Shown piece by piece: positions 8,387 to 17,539 of a stretch of 64,000 nucleotides of DNA. How positions within the stretch are numbered: the first letter of the stretch is position 1; every line of letters starts with the position of its first letter. Location of the stretch: assembly GCA_937975765.1 (NCBI GenBank), contig CALJUR010000081.1, positions 17,126 to 81,125 of the forward strand, in the 5' to 3' direction. The DNA comes from an uncultured Myxococcales bacterium. Lineage in GTDB: Bacteria > Myxococcota_A > UBA9042 > DTJE01. A program made the translations under genes and the position numbers. The notes beneath the pieces are model-generated. The model worked only from the letters and a program-made list of their open reading frames with translations. It was not told the origin of the DNA and did not search any database.

Positions 8387-10405
8387 TCAGCGGGTGCGAC
8401 GGGTTCCCGGCCCCGCGCGGGAAGGCGCGGGAGCCGCCGGGGAACGGGGCTTCGGCGGCGCGTAGGCCGGGGGAGGGGTCGAGGAACCCGACGACCCGGA
8501 GGACGATCCGCTGCCGAAGGAGGATCGGGACGGCACGTAGGTGCGCGACGGGGACTCCTGGCGAGGAGCCTCGCGTCGCGTCGCGGGCTCGGGAGCACGG
8601 GTCTCGGTCCGCGGGACCGCCCGAGACGGCTGCACCTGCCGCGGCTGCACCTGCTGGGGACGGACCTGCTGCGGCTGGTACGAGCGCTCGGGGGCGACCG
8701 TCCGCTGGCGGACCTCGGGCACCTCCCGGGGCGCGGTGCGCTGCCAGGTCGGCTGGTAGCTGGACGGCTCGGGGGTTCCCCGGTCCACGTCCACTGTCCG
8801 CCGAGGCTCCACCTCCCGGCCGCGGACCTCGGGCACCTCCCGCGGCGCCGTGCGCTGCCAGGCCGGCTGGGCCTGCGTCCGCCCGGGCGACGCCTGCCCG
8901 CGGTCCACCGACCGGTCCGGCACCGCCTGGGACGGACGCAGGTTCTCCGCCGGGGCGCGGATGCCCGTCCCCGAGCGGGGCCGGGGCGCCCAGGTCTCCA
9001 CCTTCGTCCGGTCCTCGCCGCGAATCACCGGCGCCGGCGCGACGCCCCGCCCGGGCCGGACCGCTTCGCCCTGCGCATCCAGGCGCGCCTGCGGCCGGGC
9101 GATCGGCACCCGCACGCCCGGGACGCCATCCGCCTTCGCCGGGGCCAGCGTGTTCCGGACCTTCTCGCCAATCCCCCGGTAGGACGCCGGCGCCTGGAAC
9201 ACCGGCTTCACCGGCGCGAAGCCGCTGCGCTGCATCGAGCCGACGGGGGCGCTGACCGGCTTCATCGGGGTCTCCCGGGCCAGCACGCCGGTCTTCCCCG
9301 CGATGAACTGCCGCGACGCCGGGAGGCTGCTCCCGCCGCCGGGCAGGGCGCCCACCTGGCCGGCCCGCACCGCGCCGTTCAGGTTCCGCTCGACCTCGGA
9401 CCGGTCCACGATGCGGACCCGCGCCATGTCGTGCTCGCGGACGACGGCCCGCCCGGACCGGCGGTCCTCCCCGGCCCGCGGCGGGGGACCGGCGTGCGCG
9501 GCCATGAAGTCGTTGTAGGCCACGCAGGTGGCGCCTGGATGCGAACGCCGTCCCGGGTAGTCGCCGACCCGGCGGCCCGCCCAGTAGCCCATCCAGTAGC
9601 CGTCGTCCCAGCCGTCCGCGTACCCGTGCCGGTAGCCGTGCGACCAGGCGCCGTCGTAGGGCCACCAGCCGATCCAGCCGTCCCCGAAGAAGAACGACAC
9701 GACCGCCGCCCGCCACATCCAGCCCGGGTCCGGCATCCACACCCACCCGTACACGCCGTGATGGCGCCAGTGGCCGTAGTGGTCCGTGATCTCGCCCCAG
9801 GGGTCGTACGAGTACCAGGTCCAGCCGTGCCGGGTCCAGTACCAGTAGCCGTGCTGGTACGGGACCCAGTCATCCTCGTAGGCGTAGGGCACGAACACCC
9901 GGTCGCCGCCGACGGTGGTCCACCAGCCGTAGCCGCCCAGCCCGTAGTCCGAGCCGTCCCGCCACCGATCCGACCGCCCCTCGTTGATCACCTCGACGCG
10001 GTCGATGCCGGACAGGTACTTCGAGTGGACGCGGATCTGGAACCGGTGCGGGGCGTCGCGGGGCACGTAGAAATTGACGCCGTAGTCCGTCGCCTCGAAG
10101 TTCGAGCCCGCGCGGCAGTCCTGCTCGGGGTCGCAGGTGTCCCCGGGGACGTCGTCCGCCGTCCACACGAAGTCCTCGACCGGCCGGTAGGCGTACTCGA
10201 CGCGCCCTCCGTCCGTCCATACCTCGTCCGCGACCAGCGAGATCACCTGCCCCGGCCACACCTGCACCGGCTCGCCGCCCCGGTCGCCCAGCATCCGGCC
10301 GTCGATCGAGATGATGCGGACGGACTGCGCGAACGCCGGAACCGCGATCAGCAAGGCCGCCGACGCGAACACCACCGGCAATGCCACCTTCCAGCCCCTG
10401 TTCAT
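8387..10405 (-). CDS. Secreted DUF6600-like protein with Trp/Tyr-rich core and Pro-rich repeats
   Basis: 672 residues with a clear signal peptide (hydrophobic ASAALLIAVPAFAQ, cut after AFA). Residues about 160-300 are extremely rich in Trp, Tyr, Gly and His (WVPYQHGYWYWTRHGWTWYSYDPWG and similar), the pattern of DUF6600/FecR-associated proteins that are common in Acidobacteria and Myxococcota. The C-terminal half is disordered, rich in Pro, Arg and Val, and carries repeats around WQRTAPREVPEVR (three copies). The function of the family is not known; an envelope location follows from the signal peptide. This frame is chosen over overlapping frames because only it gives a signal peptide and a family-like composition. 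It is divergent from the glycan-module genes at 10.6 kb. Confidence 0.8.
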   Translation of the reverse strand: MNRGWKVALPVVFASAALLIAVPAFAQSVRIISIDGRMLGDRGGEPVQVWPGQVISLVADEVWTDGGRVEYAYRPVEDFVWTADDVPGDTCDPEQDCRAGSNFEATDYGVNFYVPRDAPHRFQIRVHSKYLSGIDRVEVINEGRSDRWRDGSDYGLGGYGWWTTVGGDRVFVPYAYEDDWVPYQHGYWYWTRHGWTWYSYDPWGEITDHYGHWRHHGVYGWVWMPDPGWMWRAAVVSFFFGDGWIGWWPYDGAWSHGYRHGYADGWDDGYWMGYWAGRRVGDYPGRRSHPGATCVAYNDFMAAHAGPPPRAGEDRRSGRAVVREHDMARVRIVDRSEVERNLNGAVRAGQVGALPGGGSSLPASRQFIAGKTGVLARETPMKPVSAPVGSMQRSGFAPVKPVFQAPASYRGIGEKVRNTLAPAKADGVPGVRVPIARPQARLDAQGEAVRPGRGVAPAPVIRGEDRTKVETWAPRPRSGTGIRAPAENLRPSQAVPDRSVDRGQASPGRTQAQPAWQRTAPREVPEVRGREVEPRRTVDVDRGTPEPSSYQPTWQRTAPREVPEVRQRTVAPERSYQPQQVRPQQVQPRQVQPSRAVPRTETRAPEPATRREAPRQESPSRTYVPSRSSFGSGSSSGSSGSSTPPPAYAPPKPRSPAAPAPSRAGPGTRRTR

Positions 10406-10546
10406 CGGACACCTCCCGCCTGGAGGAAAGCCGGGGCGTTCGACGAGGATCGCCCCGGAGTATTCCGGCCTCCGGGAAACATTATCCCCCGATTCCGGAA
10501 CCGGCGCTTCGGGCCGGCATCGCCCCCCTTCCGGGCGGGGGTCCGG

Positions 10547-10576
10547 TTGACACGCAAGCCCCGGATGCGGTAGCGT
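10547..10576 (+). promoter_or_regulatory. Promoter-like pair before the FAD oxidoreductase gene
   Basis: A consensus TTGACA at 10547-10552 is followed after 18 bases by TAGCGT at 10571-10576, placing a start of transcription about 20 bases before the GTG start at 10602. The -10 box is weak. Confidence 0.4.
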
Positions 10577-10601
10577 TCGCCGGTTTTTTCAAGGGCTGCC
10601 G

Positions 10602-11897
10602 GTGCAGCGCTGCGACGTCGTCATCCTGGGGGCCGGCCTGTCGGGCATGTCCACCGCCCTGTACCGGGGAGGCGACTACCTCGTGATCGAGCGCGAGGGC
10701 CGCCCCGGCGGCCTGACCCGCACCGAGGACATCGACGGGTTCCTGTTCAACCACACCGGCCACTGGCTGCACCTGCGCGACGACCGCATCAAGGCCCTGG
10801 TGGCCGACCTGCTGCCCGGCGGCATGGTCACGGTGCAGCGCCGCGCGGCAATCTACAGCAACCGGGTCTTCACGCGATTCCCCTTCCAGGGCAACCTGCA
10901 CGGGCTGCCGCCCGAGGTGCTGCGGGAGTGCCTGCAAGGCGCCGTGGCCGCGGCCGTGCGGCGGGCATCCGGCAGTGCGCCGAGACTGAAGAACTTCCTG
11001 GAGTACACGAACTTCCACTTCGGCGAGGGGATCGCCCGGCACTTCATGGTCCCCTACAACACGAAACTGTGGGGCGTGTCGCCGGCCGAGGTCACGGCCG
11101 AGTGGACGCAGCGCTTCGTGCCGATGCCCGACATCGCGCAGATCGTGGACGGCGCGCTGGGGATGTCGCGCGAGGCGATGGGTTACAACGCGTCGTTCCT
11201 GTACCCGGCCGAGGGCGGCATCGAGACGCTGGCCCGCGCGTTGTACGGGCGGCTGGACCCGGCGCGATTCGTGTTCAACACGCGGCCCCGCCGGATCTCC
11301 ACGAAGGGGAAGTGGGTCGAGTTCGGCGACGAGCGGATCGCCTACGAGCACCTGGTCTCGACGATCGCGCTGCCCGACCTGGTGGCGCTGGACGTCGACG
11401 CGTCCCCGGCGGAACGGCAGGCCGCGCGGCGGCTGCGGTGCTCGGTGCTGCGGTACGTGAACGTGGGCCTGGACGTCGAGACCCCGCTGGACGGCCTGCA
11501 CTGGATCTACCTGCCCGAGGCGCGGTTCCCGTTCTACCGGGTCGGGTCGGCCACCAACGCGGTGCGCGCCCTGTCCCCGGCCGGGACCTCCTCGCTGTAC
11601 GTGGAACTGGCGAACGACCAGGCCGCGCCGGAGGGCGAGGTGGTTAGGGCGCTGGCGGAATTCCTGAAGGATATCGGGACGATCCGGAACGACGCCCAGT
11701 TGCGGTTCGCGGCCTTCCGCACGCACCCCTACGGATACGTAATCTTTGACAGGCACTGCGCGCGGTCCCGCGACCTGCTGCTGTCCGGGTACGCGGCCCG
11801 GCAGGTGCGGTCGATCGGGCGCTACGGGGCCTGGACCTACAACTCGATGGAGGACGCGATCCTGGACGGCCTGAAGGCCGCGGAATCGCTGGGCTGA
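10602..11897 (+). CDS. FAD-dependent amine-oxidase-type oxidoreductase
   Basis: 431 residues from a GTG start. The N-terminus is a dinucleotide-binding fold, VVILGAGLSGMSTA, followed by IEREGRPGGLTRT, the FAD signature of the amine oxidase / protoporphyrinogen oxidase / UDP-galactopyranose mutase superfamily. The phrase HFMVPYNTKLWGVSPAE resembles oxidoreductases found in polysaccharide clusters. The end, SIGRYGAWTYNSMEDAILDGLKAA, is the usual C-terminal FAD contact (substrate loop plus second FAD-binding helix). It is followed by a GT2 glycosyltransferase and a polysaccharide deacetylase on the same strand with short gaps, so a role in making or changing a sugar or lipid-linked sugar is inferred. 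The exact substrate cannot be read from the sequence. Confidence 0.85.
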   Translation: MQRCDVVILGAGLSGMSTALYRGGDYLVIEREGRPGGLTRTEDIDGFLFNHTGHWLHLRDDRIKALVADLLPGGMVTVQRRAAIYSNRVFTRFPFQGNLHGLPPEVLRECLQGAVAAAVRRASGSAPRLKNFLEYTNFHFGEGIARHFMVPYNTKLWGVSPAEVTAEWTQRFVPMPDIAQIVDGALGMSREAMGYNASFLYPAEGGIETLARALYGRLDPARFVFNTRPRRISTKGKWVEFGDERIAYEHLVSTIALPDLVALDVDASPAERQAARRLRCSVLRYVNVGLDVETPLDGLHWIYLPEARFPFYRVGSATNAVRALSPAGTSSLYVELANDQAAPEGEVVRALAEFLKDIGTIRNDAQLRFAAFRTHPYGYVIFDRHCARSRDLLLSGYAARQVRSIGRYGAWTYNSMEDAILDGLKAAESLG

Positions 11898-11925
11898 AGC
11901 CGCCGTCCGGCGGCGCGCAGGGAGC

Positions 11926-12663
11926 ATGATGGGCGAGGACAGCACGGGCACCCCGACCTACAACGTCAGCATCGTCATCCCGGTCTACAACGAGGAGGGG
12001 CTGCTGGCGACGGCGGTCCACGACCTGACGACCCGGCTGCAGGAGATCCCGCTGTCCTGCGAGGTCATCCTGTCGGAGAACGGCAGCAAGGACCGGACCC
12101 GCGAGATCGCGCTGGAACTGGCTTCCCGCATCCGCAACGTGCGCGTGCTGCACACCGACGAGCCGAACTACGGGCGCGCGCTGCGGCGCGGCATCGAGGA
12201 GGCCCACGGCGCGCTGGTGATGTGCGACGAGATCGACATCTGCGACGTGGACTTCTACAAGGCCGCGCTGGAGATCCTGATGGCCGAGCAGGCCGACATG
12301 GTGGTCGGCAGCAAGCGGCACCCGGCCGCCCGGGACGCCAGGCCCTTCCTGCGCCGGTTCGCGACGCGGGTGCTGAACCTGATGCTGCGGGTCATCGTGG
12401 GCTTCAAGGGAACGGACACGCACGGCCTGAAGGCGTTCCGGCGCGAACCGGTGCTGCCGGTCGTGCGGTCGTGCATCGTCGAGAAGGACCTGTTCGCCAG
12501 CGAACTGGTGATCCGGGCCGAGCGGGCGGTGCGCGTGGTCGAGGTGCCGGTGCGCATCATGGAGAAGCGCCCGCCGTCGATCAACCTGTTCAAGCGCGTG
12601 CCCAACGTGCTGCGCAACCTGTGGCGACTGTTCCTGGTGATCCGCCTGGGCCGCCCGGCCTGA
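11926..12663 (+). CDS. Family 2 glycosyltransferase (dolichol-phosphate-sugar synthase type)
   Basis: 245 residues. N-terminal VSIVIPVYNEEG and the ILSENGSKDRTREIA segment are the nucleotide-sugar binding start of GT2 enzymes. DEIDICDVDFY occupies the place of the metal-binding DxD, and VVGSKRH is typical of DPM/Alg5-like enzymes. There are no long membrane spans, so it should be a soluble or peripheral enzyme. Unusually, the usual DADLQH motif reads CDEIDICD. It lies 28 bases after the oxidoreductase gene and 14 bases before the deacetylase gene, so the three are likely cotranscribed. Two ATG codons occur in tandem at the start; the first follows GGAG at a short distance. Confidence 0.88.
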   Translation: MMGEDSTGTPTYNVSIVIPVYNEEGLLATAVHDLTTRLQEIPLSCEVILSENGSKDRTREIALELASRIRNVRVLHTDEPNYGRALRRGIEEAHGALVMCDEIDICDVDFYKAALEILMAEQADMVVGSKRHPAARDARPFLRRFATRVLNLMLRVIVGFKGTDTHGLKAFRREPVLPVVRSCIVEKDLFASELVIRAERAVRVVEVPVRIMEKRPPSINLFKRVPNVLRNLWRLFLVIRLGRPA

Positions 12664-12677
12664 GGCCGCGGAGGACC

Positions 12678-13562
12678 ATGCCCGACGCGCTGCTGTCGCT
12701 GTCCATCGACCTCGACGACCTGCGCTTCTACCGCGGCATCCACGCGCTGCCCCCCGAGGAGGACCGGCCGACGATCTTCGAGGCCGCCGTCCCGCGCTTC
12801 CTGGCCCTGTGCGAGCGGCTGGGGATGCGCGCGACCCTGTTCACCATCTCGGACGACCTGCGGTGGCCGGAGGCGGTGGCGGCGCTGCGGCAGGCGGTGG
12901 CCGCCGGGCACGAGGTCGGCAGCCACAGCGCGTCGCACTTCTACGACCTGTCCCGCCGCCCCCGGGACGTCCTCGACGCCGAGTTGGCCGGTTCACGGAA
13001 GGCCTTGCAGGACGCCCTGGGCGCCCCGGTGATCGGCTTCCGCGGGCCCGGGTACAACCTGACCGACGGACTGCTGGCAGCGCTGCACCGCGCGGGGTTC
13101 GCGTACGACACGTCGATCCTGCCGGCCCCGGCCTACTGGGCGGCCCGCGCCGCGGTCATCGCCTGGATGCGGCTGACCGGGAGGCGCAGTTCGTCCATCC
13201 CGGGGCGCGCGCGCGACTTCTTCCGGGGCCGGGCCCCGTTCGCGTGGGGACCCGCGGCGGGCGGGCTGAAGGAATACCCGATCACGGCGTGCGGCATCGG
13301 CCGGCTGCCCCTGATCGGCACGACGATGGCGAAGGACGGGCTGCTGTCCCGCCACCTGGTGCGCCGGGCCTGCACCCTGCCCTTCGTGCACATCGAGTTC
13401 CACGCGCTGGACTTCCTGGACATCGGGATCGACGGGCTGGACCCGCGCCTTCAGATCGAGCCCGCCCTGCGCATCCCGCTGGACGACCGCCAGCAGACCT
13501 TCGAGGCCGCCCTGCGGCGCCTGGCGGGCAGCCACCGGCCGGTCCTTCTGCGGGACCTGTAG
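12678..13562 (+). CDS. Polysaccharide deacetylase (NodB homology domain)
   Basis: 294 residues from ATG at 12678; GGAGG-like sequence precedes it. SLSIDLDDLRFYRG carries the first Asp of the NodB metal site, GHEVGSHSASHFYDLS is the HxxxH metal-binding motif 2, and FRGPGYNLTDGLLAALHRAGFAYDTSI is motif 3. The length fits carbohydrate esterase family 4 deacetylases. No signal peptide is visible, suggesting a cytoplasmic substrate such as a lipid-linked intermediate. It is the last gene of the three-gene glycan module. Confidence 0.88.
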   Translation: MPDALLSLSIDLDDLRFYRGIHALPPEEDRPTIFEAAVPRFLALCERLGMRATLFTISDDLRWPEAVAALRQAVAAGHEVGSHSASHFYDLSRRPRDVLDAELAGSRKALQDALGAPVIGFRGPGYNLTDGLLAALHRAGFAYDTSILPAPAYWAARAAVIAWMRLTGRRSSSIPGRARDFFRGRAPFAWGPAAGGLKEYPITACGIGRLPLIGTTMAKDGLLSRHLVRRACTLPFVHIEFHALDFLDIGIDGLDPRLQIEPALRIPLDDRQQTFEAALRRLAGSHRPVLLRDL

Positions 13563-13588
13563 CCCGGATCGGCTCCCGCTGCCGGCCG

Positions 13589-13616
13589 TTGCATCGGGCC
13601 CTTCCTGTGGTACAAC
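13589..13616 (+). promoter_or_regulatory. Promoter-like pair before the 650-residue unknown protein
   Basis: TTGCAT (13589-13594), 16 bases, TACAAC (13611-13616), about 33 bases before the ATG at 13649. Confidence 0.35.
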
Positions 13617-13648
13617 AGCCGTTCGGTTCCGCACGGGTGGAGAGGGAC

Positions 13649-15601
13649 ATGCCGACGGACTTCGAGTTGCTGGCCGCGATGCGGGGCGCGATGCACCCGC
13701 TGTCGCCCGGGTCCAGCGGCGGCTCGCACACCGAGGTCAAGGCGTTCGACCCGGCCGCGCTGGCCGAGGTGCTGGGCGACCTGGCCGGCGCGAACGGTGC
13801 CCCGGTGGAGCCGGCCCGGGCCCTGGGGAGGCGGATCGCGAAGCGCTTCCTGGTCAAGGTCGGCAACATCTCGCGGTACGTGATCAAGTTGAAGGACGGG
13901 CGCGAATCGGTGATCCGGCGCCCCCTGACCTCGGAGGCCTTCGGGCCGACCGGGTACAACCTGGCGCCGACGCTGGACAAGGTGTTCGTGGACGCCCGGG
14001 AGGCGGTGCGCGAGATCCCCTACCTGGGCAGCGGGGAGGCCTCCCGGCAGTTCGCGCCGGACGTGCTGGAGTCGGCGCGTCGCGTGGTTTCCGGTCGTGG
14101 CGGGCCGGTCGGCGCGGACTCGACGTTCCTGGTCACGGAGGGCCAGGAGGGGCGGAGGAAGCACGACGCGTACGGGATCCTGTGCGACGACCCCTACTTC
14201 CCCCACGAGGTGAAGGATTTCGCGGCGCTGACGCGGTTCCAGGCCTACGTGCGCGAGCACCCCATGGACGTCGCGACGACCGAGCGGCTGAGGATGTTCT
14301 TCGACGCCTCGATGACGGTCGGGGCCCGGGACGTCCTGCGCTTCCTGGAGGGCTCCCGGCACCCGGACCTGGGCTGGAAGGCCGCCGAGACCGTCCTGAA
14401 GTCGTGCTTCGCGACCCACGGGCACGAGAACTTCCTGCCGCCCGAGATCAACTACTACACGCACTCGATCGAGATGGACGCCGCGACGGCCCGCGCGATG
14501 GACCGGTCCAATCGGCGGACGGCCGCCGCCTTCGCGCGGTGGATGGTGGAGAGGCTGCCCTTCGCGTGGACCGCGGGCGTGCCGGACGCGGAACTGGAGG
14601 ACGTGGCGGCCGGGATCCTGGCCCTGCATTTCGACTACCCGCTGTTCGAGGTGGAGCCCTACTCCGGCCTGCTGACGGCCACGTCGATGCGCCTGGCCCT
14701 GCGCCTGGCCGTCGGCACCGCGCTGCACCTGAGCGGGCTGGAGGTTCCCGAACGCCGCAACCCGTTGACGCCCTCGCTGGCGGAGCGGTCGCGGGAAGTC
14801 GCGGCCTTCCTGGCCCGGCTGACCGGCGACCAGCGCTCGGGGGCGTGCAACGAGATCAACGGGATGCTGTGGGAGGTGGCCCTGCGCGGCGGGGTGCCGA
14901 CGCCGGAGGGCACGGTGCTGGCGTACCACCGGCTGGACCGGACGTTCTACTCGTTCCAGGAGAAGGCCCAGCACGCGCTGGAGGGCCGGGGCCGCGTGCA
15001 GGACCTTCTGACGCTGGAGGACATGGTCTCGCCGCGCGGCGAGGAGGTGCTGGCGCGCCACCCGGAACTTCCCCGGCAACTGGTGGTCTTCTTCACGCTG
15101 GTGTACCGGTACTTCCTGGAGACCGGCCACGTGCCGGACCTGCGGCCCGACGACGCGGGCATGGACCTGTTCGTGCGGGGCATCTGGGGCTACAAGACCC
15201 GCAACGTGCTGGTGGTGACGGGGACCGCGCCGGACGGACGGCCGATCAGCGCCGTCCGCTTCGTCGACAACAAGGACCAGTTCAAGCAGTACCGGCGCTG
15301 GGAGGACCGCGAGAAACCGCTGGGCCTGGTCAAGTACGGGCTGCGGATGGTCGCACCGCTGGTCCAGCCCGCGATGGAGCGGTCCATCGGGATGTACGTG
15401 GGCCGGGTCGCGAAGGCGGAAGGCGTGAAGGGGAACGGCGTGCCGGACGTGCCCGAGGCGCTGTCCCGGGCGACCCGCGAGGTGATGCGGACGGGCGTCG
15501 ACGCGGCGCTGTCGCATACCGAGGCGTTCCTGCACGACGTCATCGACGACACCGCGGACGGGATCGAGCGCGCCCTGCATGCCCTGCCGTGGCGCCGCTG
15601 A
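13649..15601 (+). CDS. Protein of unknown function, 650 residues
   Basis: The frame is open well upstream, but ATG at 13649 follows GAGAGGGAC and is the first start after the end of the deacetylase gene. I do not recognise a family. Visible features: an early RYVIKLKDGRESVIRRP segment, a run of alpha-helix-like sequence, CNEINGMLWEV, YHRLDRTFYSFQEKAQ and FVRGIWGYKTRNVLVVTG. No signal peptide or clear membrane span is seen, so it is probably cytoplasmic. G+C content and codon use match the neighbours. It has its own possible promoter, and two small lipoprotein genes follow. Confidence 0.75.
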   Translation: MPTDFELLAAMRGAMHPLSPGSSGGSHTEVKAFDPAALAEVLGDLAGANGAPVEPARALGRRIAKRFLVKVGNISRYVIKLKDGRESVIRRPLTSEAFGPTGYNLAPTLDKVFVDAREAVREIPYLGSGEASRQFAPDVLESARRVVSGRGGPVGADSTFLVTEGQEGRRKHDAYGILCDDPYFPHEVKDFAALTRFQAYVREHPMDVATTERLRMFFDASMTVGARDVLRFLEGSRHPDLGWKAAETVLKSCFATHGHENFLPPEINYYTHSIEMDAATARAMDRSNRRTAAAFARWMVERLPFAWTAGVPDAELEDVAAGILALHFDYPLFEVEPYSGLLTATSMRLALRLAVGTALHLSGLEVPERRNPLTPSLAERSREVAAFLARLTGDQRSGACNEINGMLWEVALRGGVPTPEGTVLAYHRLDRTFYSFQEKAQHALEGRGRVQDLLTLEDMVSPRGEEVLARHPELPRQLVVFFTLVYRYFLETGHVPDLRPDDAGMDLFVRGIWGYKTRNVLVVTGTAPDGRPISAVRFVDNKDQFKQYRRWEDREKPLGLVKYGLRMVAPLVQPAMERSIGMYVGRVAKAEGVKGNGVPDVPEALSRATREVMRTGVDAALSHTEAFLHDVIDDTADGIERALHALPWRR

Positions 15602-15626
15602 CGGGTGCAGCCGGATCGTCGCGCAT

Positions 15627-15655
15627 TTGGCGGGGTGCGCGTGGTCGGCTACAAT
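15627..15655 (+). promoter_or_regulatory. Promoter-like pair before small lipoprotein gene
   Basis: TTGGCG (15627-15632), 17 bases, TACAAT (15650-15655). Start of transcription would fall about 20 bases before the ATG at 15681, leaving room for the GGAGGGG ribosome site at 15668-15674. It overlaps the end of the 650-residue gene's trailer. Confidence 0.5.
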
Positions 15656-15680
15656 GTTCCAGGACACGGAGGGGAACGCG

Positions 15681-15905
15681 ATGCGCAAGTTGTTCGCCAT
15701 GCTGACGGTGGGGGTCGTGGCCGGGGGCCTGTTCCTCGCGGGATGCTCCGATGGATTCCCGGACTCCGCGCCCCCGTCGGGCAACCTGAAGATCAACAAC
15801 GGCGCCACGAACAAGGCCGCCTTCAACAACCCGAACAAGGGCCAGTACACGTTCCCGGACGCCCATCTCACGGACGTCGAGGAAGACGGGGCCGAGGAGC
15901 CTTGA
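15681..15905 (+). CDS. Small lipoprotein, 74 residues
   Basis: A signal peptide of the lipoprotein type (MRKLFAMLTVGVVAGG followed by LFLAGC) leads to a short, Asn/Asp-rich mature part with no recognised domain. The ribosome site GGAGGGG sits 6 bases before the ATG. It is preceded by a good promoter-like pair and followed after 59 bases by another lipoprotein gene. The function is unknown. Confidence 0.7.
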   Translation: MRKLFAMLTVGVVAGGLFLAGCSDGFPDSAPPSGNLKINNGATNKAAFNNPNKGQYTFPDAHLTDVEEDGAEEP

Positions 15906-15964
15906 TCCCCGGGGGTCGCCTGGCCGGTCCCGTTCCGCCCCCGCCCGACGCGGAGAAGGCCCCG

Positions 15965-16609
15965 ATGGCCCGATGCCGAACCTCCGTCCTGCTGCGACTG
16001 GCACTGCTGGCGTCCGCTCTCGTCGCCGCCGCGACCGGGTGCCGTTCCAGGGAGCCGGACCAGAACACCCCGTCGGGAACCTACGCCGCGTACCGCGAGG
16101 CCCGTGAACGCGGGGACTTCCAGGCCATCTACGACCTGCTGGTCACGCAGGTGCGGGAACAGATCGCCGTGATCCACCGGAACGTCCGGGAGGCGTCCCG
16201 GCTGATCGAGACGGGGTACCCGGTCGCGATGAAGGCGCAGGCCCTGGCGGACCTGGGCCCGGAGCCCGTCCGCAACGCGGCTACCCCCGCCGCGTACTAC
16301 GCGGAACTGTGCCGCATCAGCGAGGCCAACCAGGATGTCTCCCTGTCCATGGCGGCACGCTGGTCCGCCGAGGTGAAGACGATCCGCGAGGACCCGCCGG
16401 GGTCCGGCAAGTACGTGGTCAGCCCCATGTCCGGGGCCGTGGTGGAATTGTTCCGCGAGGAGGACGGCAGGGTGCACATGGTCCCGGCCCGCAAGGACCT
16501 GTCCCTGATCGGCCGCGAATACACCCGTTCGTTCGAGCGCCTGGAGGCCGTCCGGGAGGGCATCAAGACCTTCCGCTCGCCGGACTCCAGGACCGCCCCG
16601 ACACCGTGA
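15965..16609 (+). CDS. Lipoprotein, 214 residues, unknown function
   Basis: ATG at 15965 gives an n-region with Arg residues, a hydrophobic segment LLASALVAA and the lipobox AATGC. The mature part starts with TPSGTYAAYREARERGDFQAIYDLL, a helix pair similar to the NTF2-like or DUF4878-type lipoproteins, with later strands (SMAARWSAEVKTIRED, GAVVELFREEDGRVHMV). The assignment to an NTF2-like fold is a guess. It stands between a small lipoprotein and the MepA-like gene on the same strand. Confidence 0.7.
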   Translation: MARCRTSVLLRLALLASALVAAATGCRSREPDQNTPSGTYAAYREARERGDFQAIYDLLVTQVREQIAVIHRNVREASRLIETGYPVAMKAQALADLGPEPVRNAATPAAYYAELCRISEANQDVSLSMAARWSAEVKTIREDPPGSGKYVVSPMSGAVVELFREEDGRVHMVPARKDLSLIGREYTRSFERLEAVREGIKTFRSPDSRTAPTP

Positions 16610-16646
16610 GGTCCCCCTGGAAGCGCGTTCTCGCCCGAGTGGTTCC

Positions 16647-17528
16647 ATGGTGCGGTCCTGCGTCGTGCTGTCCTGCGCCGTGCTGGTCGCCGCAGGCTGC
16701 GCCGGCCCGTCCCGGGCGGTGAAGCAGCCGCCCCGGGAGACGCTGCCCGAGTGGGAGACGCCCCCGATCCCCGAGTCGATGCGGCCGGCGGCCCCGGTCG
16801 AGCCCCAGCCCGCCCCGGCACGGCCGGCAACCAAGGGACTCGTCGAGGCCCAGGCCCTGGAGGAGGACGACCCGTCCGTGCGGGTGCTGTCGTTCGTGAC
16901 GCCAGGCGGCCGGCCCGTCACGCTGCGCTACAAGCAGAGGGCCAGTTCGGTCGGCAAGCCGAACCGCGGGCACCTGGAGAACGGCCGGTGCATTCCCGAA
17001 AAGGGGCCGGGGTACGTGCACCGGGGGCAGGCCTCGTGCGGGACCGAGGAGACCGTGATGCTGGTGCAGTTCGCCCTGGGAGAACTGCTGCGCGAGCACC
17101 CCGACACCGTGCCCGTCGTGATCGGCGCACTGTCGATGCCCGCCGGGGGTCGGCTGAGCCCGCACAAGTCCCACCGCAGCGGGCGCGACATCGATTTCGG
17201 GTTCTTCCGCCGGGGCAACGTCCCGATGCGGACCTTCGAGAACCTCGCGCCAGACCAGATCGACTTCGACAAGTCGTGGATGCTGATGGCGAACCTGATC
17301 GCCACCGGCCGCGTGCAGAACATCTACGTCAACTATTCGCTGCAGCCGCGGCTGATGCAGGCCGCCCGGAACATGGGCTACGACGATGCGCAACTGTCGT
17401 GGCTGTTCGAGTACCCGCGCGGGCGCAGGTCCCGCACCGGCGTGGTGCGGCACGCCAAGGGCCACACGCGGCACTTCCACGTGCGGTTCGTTTGCCCGGC
17501 GGGGGACGGGAACTGCAGCGAGTGGTAG
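16647..17528 (+). CDS. MepA-like penicillin-insensitive murein endopeptidase (peptidase family M74), lipoprotein
   Basis: 293 residues. The signal peptide ends in LVAAGC (Cys18), so it should be a lipid-anchored envelope enzyme. After a Pro-rich linker the LAS-type zinc peptidase core follows: LSPHKSHRSGRDIDFGFF gives His173, His176, Asp181 and Asp183, and HTRHFHVRF gives His273, His276 and His278. These match the HxxxxxxD and HxH ligands of MepA, which cuts D-Ala-mDAP cross-links in peptidoglycan. E. coli MepA is about 274 residues. In contrast to E. coli MepA, this copy is a lipoprotein instead of a soluble periplasmic protein. Confidence 0.9.
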   Translation: MVRSCVVLSCAVLVAAGCAGPSRAVKQPPRETLPEWETPPIPESMRPAAPVEPQPAPARPATKGLVEAQALEEDDPSVRVLSFVTPGGRPVTLRYKQRASSVGKPNRGHLENGRCIPEKGPGYVHRGQASCGTEETVMLVQFALGELLREHPDTVPVVIGALSMPAGGRLSPHKSHRSGRDIDFGFFRRGNVPMRTFENLAPDQIDFDKSWMLMANLIATGRVQNIYVNYSLQPRLMQAARNMGYDDAQLSWLFEYPRGRRSRTGVVRHAKGHTRHFHVRFVCPAGDGNCSEW

Positions 17529-17539
17529 GTGGACCAGGA

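Noticed and set aside
13451..16921. Minus-strand open frame of 1156 codons
   Set aside because: It runs antisense across at least four well-supported genes, has Arg/Gly/Pro-rich composition and no motif. Long shadow frames are expected at this G+C content.
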